64,000 nt of DNA from CAVQYV01 sp963718295 [NCBI: uncultured Methylomirabilota bacterium] (GCA_963718295.1 CAVQYV010000006.1:62001-126000), one strand, 5' to 3'; positions 1 through 9,580 are shown, numbered from the stretch's first letter. Notes: generated from the sequence alone by a model not told the origin. Numbers and translations: made by a program.

Positions 1-1406
1 ACCAGCAGGCCATGCAGGAATGTCTTCGCCTCAAAGTAGAGAGAATGGTTGATGTAATCTTCGGGCCGACTCAGCTGTGGCGCATAGTAGCTGAACACGT
101 CCCGGAAGATGTCCCGGGTCCAGACGTGACTGACTTCAGGCCAGATTGGCCGGAAGACTCGCTGAATCGACTTGTTGGGGATGAGCCGCTGCCAATATAG
201 ATAATACTTATCGATGTAATCCTCGAAGCTATCGTTCACCACCGCCCGGTAATATCGCCAGGGATATCCACCAAATAGCTCATCCCCGCCGCTGCCGGAG
301 AGGACGACCTTGACGAACTTGCCCGCCAGCTGAGCAGCGTAGAAATTCGGATAGCTCTGGCCCACGCGAGGCTCTTCCAGGTGCCAGGTCAGTTCGGGCA
401 AGATTCTTTCCATATCCCCCGCCTTCAAGACCATTTCGTAGTGCTCGGTCTTGAAGAGATAAGACATCAACTCCGCCCTCTCCCGTTCATCCGAACCTGC
501 CTCCAAGCCGGAAGCGGAATGGAGATCAAAGCCACAGGTGAAGGTTTTCAGATAGGGAAGCTGCATGGCCGCAACAGCCGTGATCGACCCCGAGTCCATG
601 CCCCCGGAAAGATAAGCACCCACCTCCACATCACTCACCAGTTGGCGCTGGACGGCCTGGCGGAAAAGGAAGTGCAATCCCTCCAGGTACTCTTGCTCGT
701 CCCTGGGATTCTCTGGCTCTTTAAAACGATAATCCCAATACCTTGTCGGTTCCCCCAATTGTGCAGCGCCCAGCGGGATGCGCATGCAGGCAGCAGCGGG
801 CAGCAGCCGGATCCCGGCGAAGAGGGTCCGGTCGGAGAAGAAATTCTGAAACGTGAAATATTCCAGCAGCGCCTCTTTATCCAGCCTTATCTGGCAGGCC
901 GGGTGGGCCAGGATGGCCTTGACCTCAGAGGCAAAAAGGAAGGTGTGGCCTTGAAGGGTCCAGTAGAGCGGCTTGATGCCGTAGCGATCCCGTGCCAAAA
1001 AGAGCTCCTGTCGGGACCGATCCCAGATGGCAAAGGCAAACATACCATTCAACCGTTCCACGCACTTTTCACCCCACTCAGCGTAGGAATAGAGCAGGAC
1101 CTCGGTATCGGTCCGGGAGCGAAACTGATAGCCCCTGGTCTGGAGTTCCACTCGCAGTTCCTGGAAATTGTAGATCTCGCCGTTGTAGCTCACGATATAC
1201 TGCCCGTCGGAGGTCATCATGGGTTGGTGACCCGCCGGGGAAAGGTCGATGATCGCCAGGCGCCGATGCCCCAAACCAAGGAAGCTGTCGATGTAGAAGC
1301 CTTCCCCGTCCGGCCCCCGGTGGGCAATGGCATCCGTCATTTTACGCAGGATGACCGGCGAAACCGGCTCACCATTCAGATTAAAGATACCAGCAATACC
1401 ACACAT
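1..1406 (-). CDS. asnB: Asparagine synthetase (glutamine-hydrolysing), 3' end outside window
   Basis: The gene starts at the ATG at 1406 and runs off the left edge. About 468 residues are visible of a usual 600-650. The product begins MCGIAGIFN, so Cys2 is the expected N-terminal nucleophile of the class II glutamine amidotransferase domain (roughly residues 1-190). The synthetase domain follows, with the ATP-pyrophosphatase motif SGGMDSG near residue 265 and a second conserved SGSGGDELFGGY block. Enzymes of this family make asparagine from aspartate, ATP and glutamine. Paralogues inside polysaccharide loci often amidate sugar acids or have unassigned roles. Here it ends an uninterrupted minus-strand surface-polysaccharide run, 3 bases after the methyltransferase, so a role in glycan decoration is possible but inferred. 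Confidence 0.93.
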   Translation of the reverse strand, partial: MCGIAGIFNLNGEPVSPVILRKMTDAIAHRGPDGEGFYIDSFLGLGHRRLAIIDLSPAGHQPMMTSDGQYIVSYNGEIYNFQELRVELQTRGYQFRSRTDTEVLLYSYAEWGEKCVERLNGMFAFAIWDRSRQELFLARDRYGIKPLYWTLQGHTFLFASEVKAILAHPACQIRLDKEALLEYFTFQNFFSDRTLFAGIRLLPAAACMRIPLGAAQLGEPTRYWDYRFKEPENPRDEQEYLEGLHFLFRQAVQRQLVSDVEVGAYLSGGMDSGSITAVAAMQLPYLKTFTCGFDLHSASGLEAGSDERERAELMSYLFKTEHYEMVLKAGDMERILPELTWHLEEPRVGQSYPNFYAAQLAGKFVKVVLSGSGGDELFGGYPWRYYRAVVNDSFEDYIDKYYLYWQRLIPNKSIQRVFRPIWPEVSHVWTRDIFRDVFSYYAPQLSRPEDYINHSLYFEAKTFLHGLL

Positions 1407-1409
1407 CGC

Positions 1410-2468
1410 TTAGCCCTTGGTTGCGCGGATCGTGAAGCCGCTTTCCTCAACATGGAAGTGATCGATCTTCAGGCCCACCTCATCGCACCAGCGCCGAATC
1501 TCCTCTTCCGTGTGACGATGGGCATATCGCGGATGATACCAATCGAAGTTCACATGATTGTTCTCGTCAAAGGTGTGCCCTTCATTCCAAAACAATTTGA
1601 CGAAGTGCCAGTAGATCAGCCGCTGAAGATCGTAGCGGCCGGCCTTGATTTCGAGATAAGGAATGTCCTCGGGGATTTCGACCTCTGCCTGAAGCTCCGA
1701 CAGGGCTTGCCCCATCCGAGTCAATGGGCGTAATGCCTCCCAGGCGTCTTCAGGGCTCAGCGAGGAGATGATGCTACGGACATAATCATCGGCAAACTCA
1801 CGAAGGGGCGCCTTCTTCCGGTAAACATAAAAGAGCAGCTGGCCTCTCGGTTCCAGCAGTGGCACCAAAGATTTCAGGGCCGCCTCCGTGGATGGGGTAT
1901 GATGGAGGGCGCCTTCGGAAAAGATGGTGTCGAAGCTGGCCTGGCGAAATGGAAGCTGCAGGATATCCCCTTGAATGAAAGAGGTGCCCGCAATGCAGCC
2001 CAATCTATCCTTTGCCACGTCAATGGCCGTAGAAATGTCAACCCCCAACCATTCCGCTCCTCCCTCCCCGCGCCAAGAGTAATCCAGCCATAGAGAAGAG
2101 CTGAAGCCGCTGCCGCACCCCGCATCGAGAATACCTCTGCGGCCGCCAAAGAAATCGCGCATCCCGTGGACGTCGCCAAAACCATATCGGCGCACCAACC
2201 ATTCTTGGGCCCTCGAATGTACCTGGGAGGAATCATAGGTATCCCTTTGTCTCCACTTGAAGGCAAAGCTGCGCCCAGTCTGCTCCTGGTCAGCATCCTC
2301 CGTGACCACCAGCCGGGGGATGCCGTTGGTGATGAGATAGGATTTTTCACCCGATCCTTTGAGTCGGCCCTCCAGGATCTCATCGCCCTCTTCACGGTCT
2401 ACCGCTTCCACCTGCAAGGCCGCCTTAAAGATGGGATCCACCAGAATACTGAGCAGGCCCCTACGCAT
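1410..2468 (-). CDS. Class I SAM-dependent methyltransferase with Trm112-like N-terminal segment
   Basis: This 352-residue protein has the glycine-rich SAM-binding motif I as ILDAGCGSGFSS near residue 118. An acidic post-I strand (LGVDIS) and a motif IV-like stretch (FDTIFSEGALHH) follow, which marks a Rossmann-fold methyltransferase. Residues 1-60 (LLSILVDPIF..., ending in NGIPRLV) resemble the Trm112p-like module often found in front of UbiE-type methyltransferases. Its ATG overlaps the stop of the upstream aminotransferase by 8 bases, so the two are probably translationally coupled. The acceptor is unknown. Position in a polysaccharide locus suggests methylation of a sugar or sugar-nucleotide, but that is inferred. 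Confidence 0.85.
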   Translation of the reverse strand: MRRGLLSILVDPIFKAALQVEAVDREEGDEILEGRLKGSGEKSYLITNGIPRLVVTEDADQEQTGRSFAFKWRQRDTYDSSQVHSRAQEWLVRRYGFGDVHGMRDFFGGRRGILDAGCGSGFSSSLWLDYSWRGEGGAEWLGVDISTAIDVAKDRLGCIAGTSFIQGDILQLPFRQASFDTIFSEGALHHTPSTEAALKSLVPLLEPRGQLLFYVYRKKAPLREFADDYVRSIISSLSPEDAWEALRPLTRMGQALSELQAEVEIPEDIPYLEIKAGRYDLQRLIYWHFVKLFWNEGHTFDENNHVNFDWYHPRYAHRHTEEEIRRWCDEVGLKIDHFHVEESGFTIRATKG

Positions 2469-3653
2469 AGCACTCCCGAAGGCTTTGGCAGATGTAAGCC
2501 TGCTCCGCGTCGGTCATCTGAGGATAGAGGGGCAGAGTCAGGCTTAACCGATCGGCCAGATAGGCATTGGGGAATTGCTCCGCATGCAGGCCGTATCTTT
2601 GGGCGTAGTATTCCAGAAGAACCGGTGCGTGGGTCCCCTGCCGGGTGGCGATTCCTTTTTCCTCCAGGCGCCTCATCAACTGATTGCGCTCCTGGTGAAG
2701 CCGCTCCACATTCCTCAAGGTCGGCTCCTCGGGTCGGAAAAGGCAGACGTAGGCCTGATAGCCATGCATGTATCCATCCGGCACGGCCGGCGTTATCAAC
2801 CATTCGATTTCAGCCAGCATCTCATCATAGCGCCGCGCCCACTTCGCCTTTTCCGCCAGGATCCATTCTGCACGGTCCATCTGGGCGCATCCCAAGGCCG
2901 CCTGGATGTCCGTCATGCGGTAATTGTACCCCAGGTGCCTGTATTCGGCCAACAAGAACGATGCCTCTGCCGTGTGGCGTGCCAGGTCAGAACGTGATGC
3001 CCCATGATCCCGCAGGGTGCGACTCAGCCTGTCTAATTCGGGACTGGCTGTCACGATCATGCCTCCCTCACCGGTGGTGATCGACTTGCGGGGGTGAAAA
3101 CTGAAACATCCCGCCTCTCCGAAGAGGCCGGCATGCCTCCCGAAATAGCGGGCTCCGAATGCACAGGCGGCATCCTCGACCACCCACAGCTGATGTCGGC
3201 TTGCCAGTTTCCCGAGAGGTACCATATCCGCACAAAGGCCGAAGAGATGAACGGGGATGATCCCGACCGTCCGCTCCGTGATGTGGGCCTCGATCTGAGT
3301 CGTATCCAGGTTGAAGGTCTCCAAATCGATATCGCAGAAGACGGGGCTTCCCCCATGAATACCACGACATTGGCAGTGGAGATCCAGGTAAATGCAGGAA
3401 CCACCACCTCGTCGCCGGCATCCAAGCCGAGGGATGCCACGGCAATATGCAGCGCGGACGTGCAGGAACTGGTCGCTATCGAGTGAGGCGCCCCGGTGAA
3501 GACCGAAAACCTCCTCTCAAATTCCTGGACGAAGGGACCCTGGACGACCCAGCCCGTCTCCAGGGGCCTCTGAATGGCTGCCCGTTCCTCCGCACCGAAG
3601 ACCGGCTTGGTGATCGGTATGTTAGGCGTCAGCTGGCGATCTTTCTTTTCCAT
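2461..3653 (-). pseudogene. DegT/DnrJ/EryC1/StrS sugar aminotransferase, broken by a one-base frameshift
   Basis: Two overlapping frames together make one complete PLP aminotransferase. The N-terminal part starts at 3653 (NIPITKPVFGAEE, then TSALHIAVASLGL and GDEVVVPAFTW). The C-terminal part resumes at about 3340 (ETFNLD, IIPVHLFGL, VVEDAACAFGA) and carries the PLP lysine in SFHPRKS. Restoring one C in the run at 3342-3346 (plus strand) would give the usual continuous reading PVFCDIDLETF. The repaired length is about 397 residues, normal for the family, which aminates keto-sugar nucleotides. The gene lies 2 bases after the epimerase gene and overlaps the methyltransferase start. The lesion may be a real mutation or a sequencing indel. 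If real, this step of sugar synthesis is lost. Confidence 0.85.
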
Positions 3654-3655
3654 CT

Positions 3656-4621
3656 CTATCTTCTCAGGATTTCCTTGTGCGATCTCCTCCAGGAGATCAG
3701 CCTCTCCAGGCCCTCCCGCAGTCCCGTCTCGGCCTCAAACCCGAGGTCGCGGGCGGCCTTCTCGGTAGAACCGACGCGATGGGTCACGAAGGTCTTTCCC
3801 GCAGGCTCATATTGAGGCTTTAGAGGGGACCCCGTGATTTCCAGGATCAAATGGGTCAACTCATTGATCGAGGTCTTCACCCCCATCCCCACGTTGTAGA
3901 AGTCATCCTGGACCTCGGCCCTCATGGCGCAGATATTCGCAGCCGCGGCGTCCTCGACATAGATGAAATCGTACGATTGATCCCCATCGCCATAGATCAG
4001 CGGAGGCAGCCCCTGATCCAAACGATCCAGGATCTTCATGATTACCACCGTATAGGCGCTCTTATAGTCCTGGCGTGGACCATAGACATTCATGTAGCGA
4101 AGCCCCACGTAATTGAGGCCGTACATCTCATGAAAGGCCCGGCACAGCTGTTCTCCCGCGACCTTGGTCGCCCCGTAGAGGGTACGGTTATTGAAGGGAT
4201 GATCCTCCATCATCGGCACCGTCACCGCATTTCCGTAGACCGAGGCGGAGGAGGAGAAGACCAGACGCTTGATGCCCAAATTGCGGCACATCTCGAGAAC
4301 ATTGAAGGTCCCCATGATATTTACATTCACTGCAAAACGGGGTTTCTCCAGGCATTCGAGCAGCCAGGCTGCTGCCAGATGAAAGACACAGTCCGTCCCT
4401 TTCAGGCATGCTTCGAGCTCCTCCAGGTTCAAAATATCCCCACCTATGAGGCGGACTCGGGGGTCCTCCAGGGACTCCTCCAGATTCTCGCGCAATCCAC
4501 GATAGAGGTTGTCGAAGACCCGGATCTCCTCCACTTCTTGCTGTCGCAGGCAATCGACCAGGTGAGATCCGATCAGGCCTGCTCCCCCGATGACTGCTAC
4601 CTTGCTCTTATTCAGATCCAT
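3656..4621 (-). CDS. NAD-dependent epimerase/dehydratase (extended SDR)
   Basis: The start is ATG at 4621, preceded by a strong AGGAAGGAG ribosome site; a longer reading upstream lacks one. The 321-residue protein has the Rossmann NAD motif GGAGLIGSH (residues 12-20), an SSSASVYG strand with the catalytic Ser region, and the YGATK pair (Tyr and Lys of the YxxxK active site). These features define extended short-chain dehydrogenases that act on nucleotide sugars, such as GalE-like 4-epimerases and dTDP/UDP-sugar dehydratases. The substrate cannot be told from the sequence. It heads the aminotransferase-methyltransferase-AsnB string, consistent with building or modifying an amino sugar for a surface polymer. 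Confidence 0.9.
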   Translation of the reverse strand: MDLNKSKVAVIGGAGLIGSHLVDCLRQQEVEEIRVFDNLYRGLRENLEESLEDPRVRLIGGDILNLEELEACLKGTDCVFHLAAAWLLECLEKPRFAVNVNIMGTFNVLEMCRNLGIKRLVFSSSASVYGNAVTVPMMEDHPFNNRTLYGATKVAGEQLCRAFHEMYGLNYVGLRYMNVYGPRQDYKSAYTVVIMKILDRLDQGLPPLIYGDGDQSYDFIYVEDAAAANICAMRAEVQDDFYNVGMGVKTSINELTHLILEITGSPLKPQYEPAGKTFVTHRVGSTEKAARDLGFEAETGLREGLERLISWRRSHKEILRR

Positions 4622-4719
4622 CGTCTGTCTTCTCCTTCCTCCCGTGGGGTGTAAAAGCAGAACCGCGATGATCTTGACGCCAACGGGCAAGGCGACCCAT
4701 GGGCGGAACCCGCCTATAC

Positions 4720-5853
4720 CTACGCATTGTAGAGTGAGAGCAGCGCCTGGGATTCCATTTGCCAGTTATACCGCGTTTCCGCCGCCAGGCGCGCTCGGCG
4801 GGACATTGCCATCAAAGCCTCAGGGTCAGAAAGCATACGGCGGAGTCCGTCTGCTATCGCCCCTACATGATCAGGATCGACTGCCATGCCTGTCCCGGTC
4901 TCACGCACGATCCGGCGGATGTCCGGGAAGTCACTCACCAGGACCGGCACGCCAACCATCAGGTACTCAAAAAGCTTATTGGGCAATGTATAGTAATGAC
5001 TCAAGCAGGTATTCTCGTACAAGTAGACACCCAATTGGGCGTCCCGGGTGTATCTCAGCAGGTCTCGCAGGGGTACGATGCCGGGCAAAAAGACCCGCCC
5101 CTCGATGCCCAATTCCCTGCCCAGGGTCTCCAGGCGAAGGCGAGAGGGGCCGTCACCCAGCAGCACGAGTGTCGCCTCAGGCACTTGGGCAACAGCTCGC
5201 AATAGGTTCTCCAATCCCCTTCCCTCTTGAAGCCCGCCTTGATAAAGAATAATCTGGCTCTCTTTCGGAAGTCCCAGCCATGACCGGAGCAAGCCGGGCG
5301 AAGGCAGATCTATCAGATCCGGACAGTTGCGGATCACCACTGGCGGGGAAATCCCATACAAGCGGGCCAGCTCGGCCGCAATAGATGGAGAGACCGTGAT
5401 CACCCCATCGGCCCGCCCGATCAACAGCCGTTCTGCCTGCCGCCAGACCCACCGTTTCCAACGGGTGTTGGGGTAATAGTTTGGATTGCGATCTGTCTCC
5501 AGCTCATGGGAATCGTATATCAGCCGGGAACCCGTGAATTTGGATGCCACATAACCTGCAGGCACTGTTTTCAAGTCGTGGGCATGGCAGACGTCAGGCC
5601 CCTGAGAGCGGACGGCCGCTACGACTTTGGCCATAAACTCAACCCAGGGGAGGAAAGGAATCCGCTTTCGCTCTCGCGAACCGAGGCGTACCCTTCGGAC
5701 GCTGATCCCATCCACCGTTTCCTCAGTCGACAGGCCGACTCTCCAGAGTGCGTTGACCGTCACCCGATGTCCCCAGGCCTGAAGGGTTATGGCCTCCTTC
5801 ATCACGCGGGTGTCATGGGTGAAGGTGTTCATCACGATCATAGAGATATTCAT
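4720..5853 (-). CDS. Glycosyltransferase family 4 (GT-B fold)
   Basis: The 377-residue protein has a typical GT-B layout. The N-terminal half contains HAHDLKTVPAGYVA. The C-terminal GT1 domain contains ILYQGGLQEGRGLENLL and LLGDGP. The nucleotide-sugar site is partly preserved as PNKLFEYLMVGVPVL, matching the family E-x7-E region with its conserved lysine-glutamate context. No membrane segment is evident, so it acts at the inner face of the inner membrane. It likely adds one sugar to a lipid-linked polysaccharide repeat. Donor and acceptor are unknown. It sits between the flippase and the epimerase genes, separated by about 100-190 bases with no gene. Confidence 0.9.
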   Translation of the reverse strand: MNISMIVMNTFTHDTRVMKEAITLQAWGHRVTVNALWRVGLSTEETVDGISVRRVRLGSRERKRIPFLPWVEFMAKVVAAVRSQGPDVCHAHDLKTVPAGYVASKFTGSRLIYDSHELETDRNPNYYPNTRWKRWVWRQAERLLIGRADGVITVSPSIAAELARLYGISPPVVIRNCPDLIDLPSPGLLRSWLGLPKESQIILYQGGLQEGRGLENLLRAVAQVPEATLVLLGDGPSRLRLETLGRELGIEGRVFLPGIVPLRDLLRYTRDAQLGVYLYENTCLSHYYTLPNKLFEYLMVGVPVLVSDFPDIRRIVRETGTGMAVDPDHVGAIADGLRRMLSDPEALMAMSRRARLAAETRYNWQMESQALLSLYNA

Positions 5854-6043
5854 GGCTGTCCGTTTCCGGAGAATTCCTCAAAGTCCCACGGGGCTATGAA
5901 AGGGTCCCTGCTGTTTCCCCTGATGTGGGCAGGGTCCGAGACCCGCCAGTCCTGGCGATTTACATGCCTCCGCAAGAATCCATCCCTCTTCGTGCATCTT
6001 CGTGGATCGAAAGGCCCTCTTCCATTCCCCCCTAACCCGATTC

Positions 6044-7513
6044 TCAAGCCCCTGTCCTCCAGGCGAACCAACGACTCCATCCGGATTGGAGGAGTTGCTG
6101 GAATCTGGCAAGTTCGTCGTCTTCGTAGAATCGAAATCCATATAAAAGCAAAGGGAAGGTTGCCAGCAACAGAAGCTTTAAGATGCCGCTAAGCCAGACG
6201 TTGGGTACCCCGATCAGCAGGCTTGATCCGTAGATCAATCCCCAGGCGAGAGCGATCTTTCCGATCCGGTCGTACTGGTAAGGGATGCGCCAGAGACGCA
6301 GGTTAACTGCCGTATTGACTACCGCCAAGAAGAGATAGGCGATGAAAGTAGCGACAGCAGCCCCCATCATCCCGTAGGGAGGAATGAGCAAGTAATTGAG
6401 GCCCAGGTTAACAGCCGCGGAGCCAACGATAATAGGAGACATGTATTTCAGCTTGTTTTGGGTCTCCAGGCCAGTATTGGTCATAAACATCGCGCCATAG
6501 AGTAGGTAGGAGAGAACAATCAACGGAACCACGGTCGAGGCGCGATGGAACTGGGGCGTCGTCATGATCATTAGCACCTCGTGGGCCAGGACCGAGAAAA
6601 CCAAAGCAATGAATCCTAAGATGGTCAGGTAATAGGTGAGGATTCTGGAGAAATGCCGCTCCGCTTCCGCCTTTTTGGCCATGGCAAACATCTGTGCCGG
6701 CCAAGCCGTTTGGACAGCGCCAACGATGATGTTGAGCACCATAGCGATACTATACCCAAGCGAGTAAAGCCCAACTTCGGCGGTAGTGCAATAGTGTTGT
6801 AAGAAGTAACGGTCCGCGTAAGTCATCACCAAGCGCGAAAGCCCAAAGGGAATCAGGGGAATGCCAAAGCTGAGCATTCGCTGAAGGATGGGGATCGAGA
6901 AAGTCGGCTTAAGATCAGAGATGATGAGGGCCAGAGAGACCCCAGCGGATAGTGCAGACTGTATGAGGCCCGAAATTACCAGGCCCTCCACTCCCCGCCG
7001 GAGAATGACGATAAAATAGATGTTCAGGAGGGCACCCGTCAGGAACTTGGAAACGGAGATGATGGCATAGAGCAGGGATCGCTGGTGGATCCGCAACTTT
7101 GCCATAGCGATCACATCGAGAACGTCTAACAGGCTGCCGATAAAGACGAGGGACAACAAGTGGGCGTAGGCGGGGGCACCGAATATGAGCCAGGAAAGCC
7201 GAGGGGATAAGAAAATGAATACCCCCAAGAACAAGGCCGATTCCCCGGCCAGAAAGTAGAGGGCAGTGCTCTCCACCAAGCTCTCGTCCGTTCCGCGATA
7301 GATCACCTCGCGGAAAATTGCCGAGCCGAATCCTACTCGTATCAGAATGTCGGCTACGCTGCCGGTGACCACCAGGAGAGATAGGATTCCATAGTCAGCG
7401 GGAGTAAGGCAGCGGGTATATATAGGAAGTAACAAAAACCCGAGGAGTTTTGCCAGCAGGCTTCCCAACCCATAAATCATCGAATGTCTGGCTAATGTTT
7501 TGACCCCAGCCAA
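6044..7513 (-). CDS. Polysaccharide flippase / polymer-unit translocase (Wzx-like, MATE/MOP superfamily)
   Basis: This 489-residue protein is almost wholly hydrophobic, with about 12-14 predicted membrane helices. It opens with LARHSMIYGLGSLLAKLLGFLL, the N-terminal pattern of polysaccharide-biosynthesis (RfbX/Wzx) transporters. Mid-protein PLIPFGLSRLVMTYADRYFL also fits the family. Such proteins flip undecaprenyl-linked sugar units from the cytoplasmic to the periplasmic face of the inner membrane. No Wzy polymerase or Wzz is visible in this window, so they would lie elsewhere. The 220 bases upstream, up to 7734, contain no gene I can support. Confidence 0.9.
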   Translation of the reverse strand: MAGVKTLARHSMIYGLGSLLAKLLGFLLLPIYTRCLTPADYGILSLLVVTGSVADILIRVGFGSAIFREVIYRGTDESLVESTALYFLAGESALFLGVFIFLSPRLSWLIFGAPAYAHLLSLVFIGSLLDVLDVIAMAKLRIHQRSLLYAIISVSKFLTGALLNIYFIVILRRGVEGLVISGLIQSALSAGVSLALIISDLKPTFSIPILQRMLSFGIPLIPFGLSRLVMTYADRYFLQHYCTTAEVGLYSLGYSIAMVLNIIVGAVQTAWPAQMFAMAKKAEAERHFSRILTYYLTILGFIALVFSVLAHEVLMIMTTPQFHRASTVVPLIVLSYLLYGAMFMTNTGLETQNKLKYMSPIIVGSAAVNLGLNYLLIPPYGMMGAAVATFIAYLFLAVVNTAVNLRLWRIPYQYDRIGKIALAWGLIYGSSLLIGVPNVWLSGILKLLLLATFPLLLYGFRFYEDDELARFQQLLQSGWSRWFAWRTGA

Positions 7514-7734
7514 CTCCTCAATCCTCTTGTGCCGAGATAGAAATCAGGTGATGCATCTCTTCCCCTGCATCTTCATTTTGGGGTTTCGGCAAGATCTTCA
7601 CGATCTGTTCCGCTGCACAGCGATCTTTAAGCCTGCCATCCAATCAATTCCCCCCCTCATGATCTGGTATCAGGCCGATCGGGGCGAAGGATGTGGTTAG
7701 GAGCAGGTGGTCGCTTGCCTGAGACTGGACACAT

Positions 7735-8350
7735 TCACAAGGATTCGATCTTGAAACTCAGCGGACCCCATTGGTTTTCCAATTGCCTCCTGATCCGATC
7801 CCTGGCCTCTACCGAAGTGATAAGCACCGCATCAGGATTCCACCGCAGCATCGCATGGGGACTATCAACAGGCAAATCGAAAAACCTCAAATTCCGCTTT
7901 GCGGGGTCGTCGTCGACAATGCCCACCAATTCCATGCTTGCTCCCCGGAGTGTTATGTAAGCAATTTCCATCTCGTCGCTCATCCCATAGAAGACGATCC
8001 GCTTGGCCCCACCTTTTTCCAAGCCCAAGAGCTTCCTGGCTATATCTTCTTTGGTCCTGGAGTATTGACGGATGGTATTGGAGAGAAAGCGACAGGCGAG
8101 CTTGGTCTTTTCCGCGAAACCATGGGGCGTGAGGTAGTAGCCGATTCGACGGGGAGGGATTTTTTTGATCTTGATCCATCCTCTCCGGGCCATTTTTCTT
8201 GAGGCAGGCATTGGTTACCCCCAAGGCGATGCCGAACTTGTGGGAGAGTTCCCGCTGGGAGATATTGGGATTATGCTCCAATTCCTCCAGAAATTGCAGA
8301 TTTCGAAGGGGCTCAGCTGCCTTGTAGAATTCGTTGGAAGGATCGCGCAT
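7735..8350 (-). pseudogene. EPS-associated winged-helix regulator with C-terminal Rossmann-like domain, frameshifted
   Basis: The N-terminal frame (start 8350) carries NISQRELSHKFGIALGVTNACLKK. This winged-helix pattern is typical of small MarR-like regulators found in exopolysaccharide loci. The helix continues in another frame as ARRGWIKIKK and YYLTPHGFAEK. The two frames join if one A is removed from the A5 run at 8193-8197. The rest (RIVFYGMSDEMEIAYITL, VGIVDDDPAKR, PDAVLITS) looks like a nucleotide- or CoA-binding Rossmann domain of the kind that precedes sugar-nucleotide modifying enzymes. The repaired protein is about 204 residues. It may sense a sugar nucleotide and control the locus. 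The frameshift may be genuine, phase-variable or a read error. Confidence 0.75.
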
Positions 8351-8396
8351 CGAGTCGGCTTAGAACAGTTGGCGCAGATAGGAGTTTGAGACCGTT

Positions 8397-8411
8397 GTTC
8401 GATTATTGAAC
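8397..8411. promoter_or_regulatory. Imperfect palindrome upstream of the EPS regulator
   Basis: GTTCGATTATTGAAC is a 15-bp near-perfect inverted repeat (one mismatched pair) 46 bases upstream of the regulator start at 8350. A TTGACA element lies a little further upstream on the minus strand. This is a plausible operator for autoregulation by the winged-helix protein. No second copy was noticed elsewhere in the locus. Confidence 0.3.
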
Positions 8412-8515
8412 GCTATCCCAGAAAAGCACGGCTGTCAAGAGATATCTCCAAATCTCAAAACGGGGCTAGCTGGGATTCAGGCAGTGGTGCCAATCGAGGT
8501 GGAGCGCTCACCGGA

Positions 8516-9580
8516 TCATCTTCTGGCCGCTGCATCCAGAATATCCAGGATCCTATGGCACGCGTCCCCTTCTCCGAAGATGGGTCTTCTCTCGCCCTGA
8601 GGCCGGAATTCGAGCACCGCCTGCATAATAGATCTGGGATCGCTGCCTACCAGGACATTCCAGCCCGCCTCGACCGTCTCGACCCATTCTGTTTCTTGAC
8701 GAAGGGTGAGACAAGGGATACCCAATACATACGCCTCCTTTTGCATCCCCCCCGAATCGGTCAGGATGAGCCGGGCATTCTTCTCCAGGATCAGATGATC
8801 CAGGTAAGGAAGGGATTTTATCAGTCGGACCTGGGGTGTGGCCTTCCATTCGAGGGCTCTTATCGCCTTCCGGGTTCGCGGATGAACGGGAAAGACCACG
8901 GACTCCTCCAGGGAATTGAAGGCGGTCAGTATAGAGGCAAGGTTGCAGGGATTCTCGGTATTGGAAGGCCGATGAAGCGTGGCCAAAAGATAGCTCTTCG
9001 GTTGTAGGCGCAGTCTTTGCAGTACATCAGATTGCTTTTCAGCTATGCGCAGCCCCTCCTGCAAGGCATCCACCATCACATCCCCGACCCAATAGACCCC
9101 CCTCGTGATCCCATCAGCCTTCAGATTCCGGAGGGCAGTCGGGGTCGGGCAGAAGAGGAGGGTGGAGAGGTGATCGGTGAGAACTCGGTTGACTTCTTCC
9201 GGCATTCTGGAATTGAAGCTCCTCAGGCCTGCCTCCACATGGGCTACGGGAATATGCAGCTTCGCTGCCGCGAGCGCCCCCGCGAGGGTGGAGTTGGTAT
9301 CTCCATAGACGAGCACCCAATCAGGTCTCTCAGCCAGGAGCACCTTTTCGATCCCCATCAACATTCGCGCCGTTTGCCGTCCGTGGCTTCCCGACCCTAC
9401 TCCGAGATTGTAGTCCGGCTCGGGAATGCCCAATTCTTCAAAGAAAACCTGGGAAAGAAGATAATCGTAGTGTTGGCCGGTGTGAAGAAGGATCTCCTGA
9501 TGGGACTGCCTGAGCTTCCTGGAAAGGGGAGCCGCCTTGATGAATTGAGGGCGGGCCCCTACAACCGACAGGATTCGCAT
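8516..9580 (-). CDS. wbpI: UDP-N-acetylglucosamine 2-epimerase family (WecB/WbpI-like)
   Basis: The start ATG at 9580 gives MRILSVVGARPQFIKAAPL, the invariant N-terminus of non-hydrolysing UDP-GlcNAc 2-epimerases, for a 354-residue product. Other family blocks are LVYGDTNSTLAG, HVEAGLRSFN, MPEEVNRVLTDHLS and LTDSGGMQKEAY. It starts 4 bases after the stop of the WbpE-like aminotransferase gene. Together with the WbpB- and WbpD-like genes upstream, this suggests it inverts C2 of UDP-GlcNAc3NAcA to give UDP-ManNAc3NAcA, as WbpI does, rather than acting as WecB on UDP-GlcNAc. The assignment rests on context; sequence alone does not separate the two activities. Confidence 0.88.
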   Translation of the reverse strand: MRILSVVGARPQFIKAAPLSRKLRQSHQEILLHTGQHYDYLLSQVFFEELGIPEPDYNLGVGSGSHGRQTARMLMGIEKVLLAERPDWVLVYGDTNSTLAGALAAAKLHIPVAHVEAGLRSFNSRMPEEVNRVLTDHLSTLLFCPTPTALRNLKADGITRGVYWVGDVMVDALQEGLRIAEKQSDVLQRLRLQPKSYLLATLHRPSNTENPCNLASILTAFNSLEESVVFPVHPRTRKAIRALEWKATPQVRLIKSLPYLDHLILEKNARLILTDSGGMQKEAYVLGIPCLTLRQETEWVETVEAGWNVLVGSDPRSIMQAVLEFRPQGERRPIFGEGDACHRILDILDAAARR

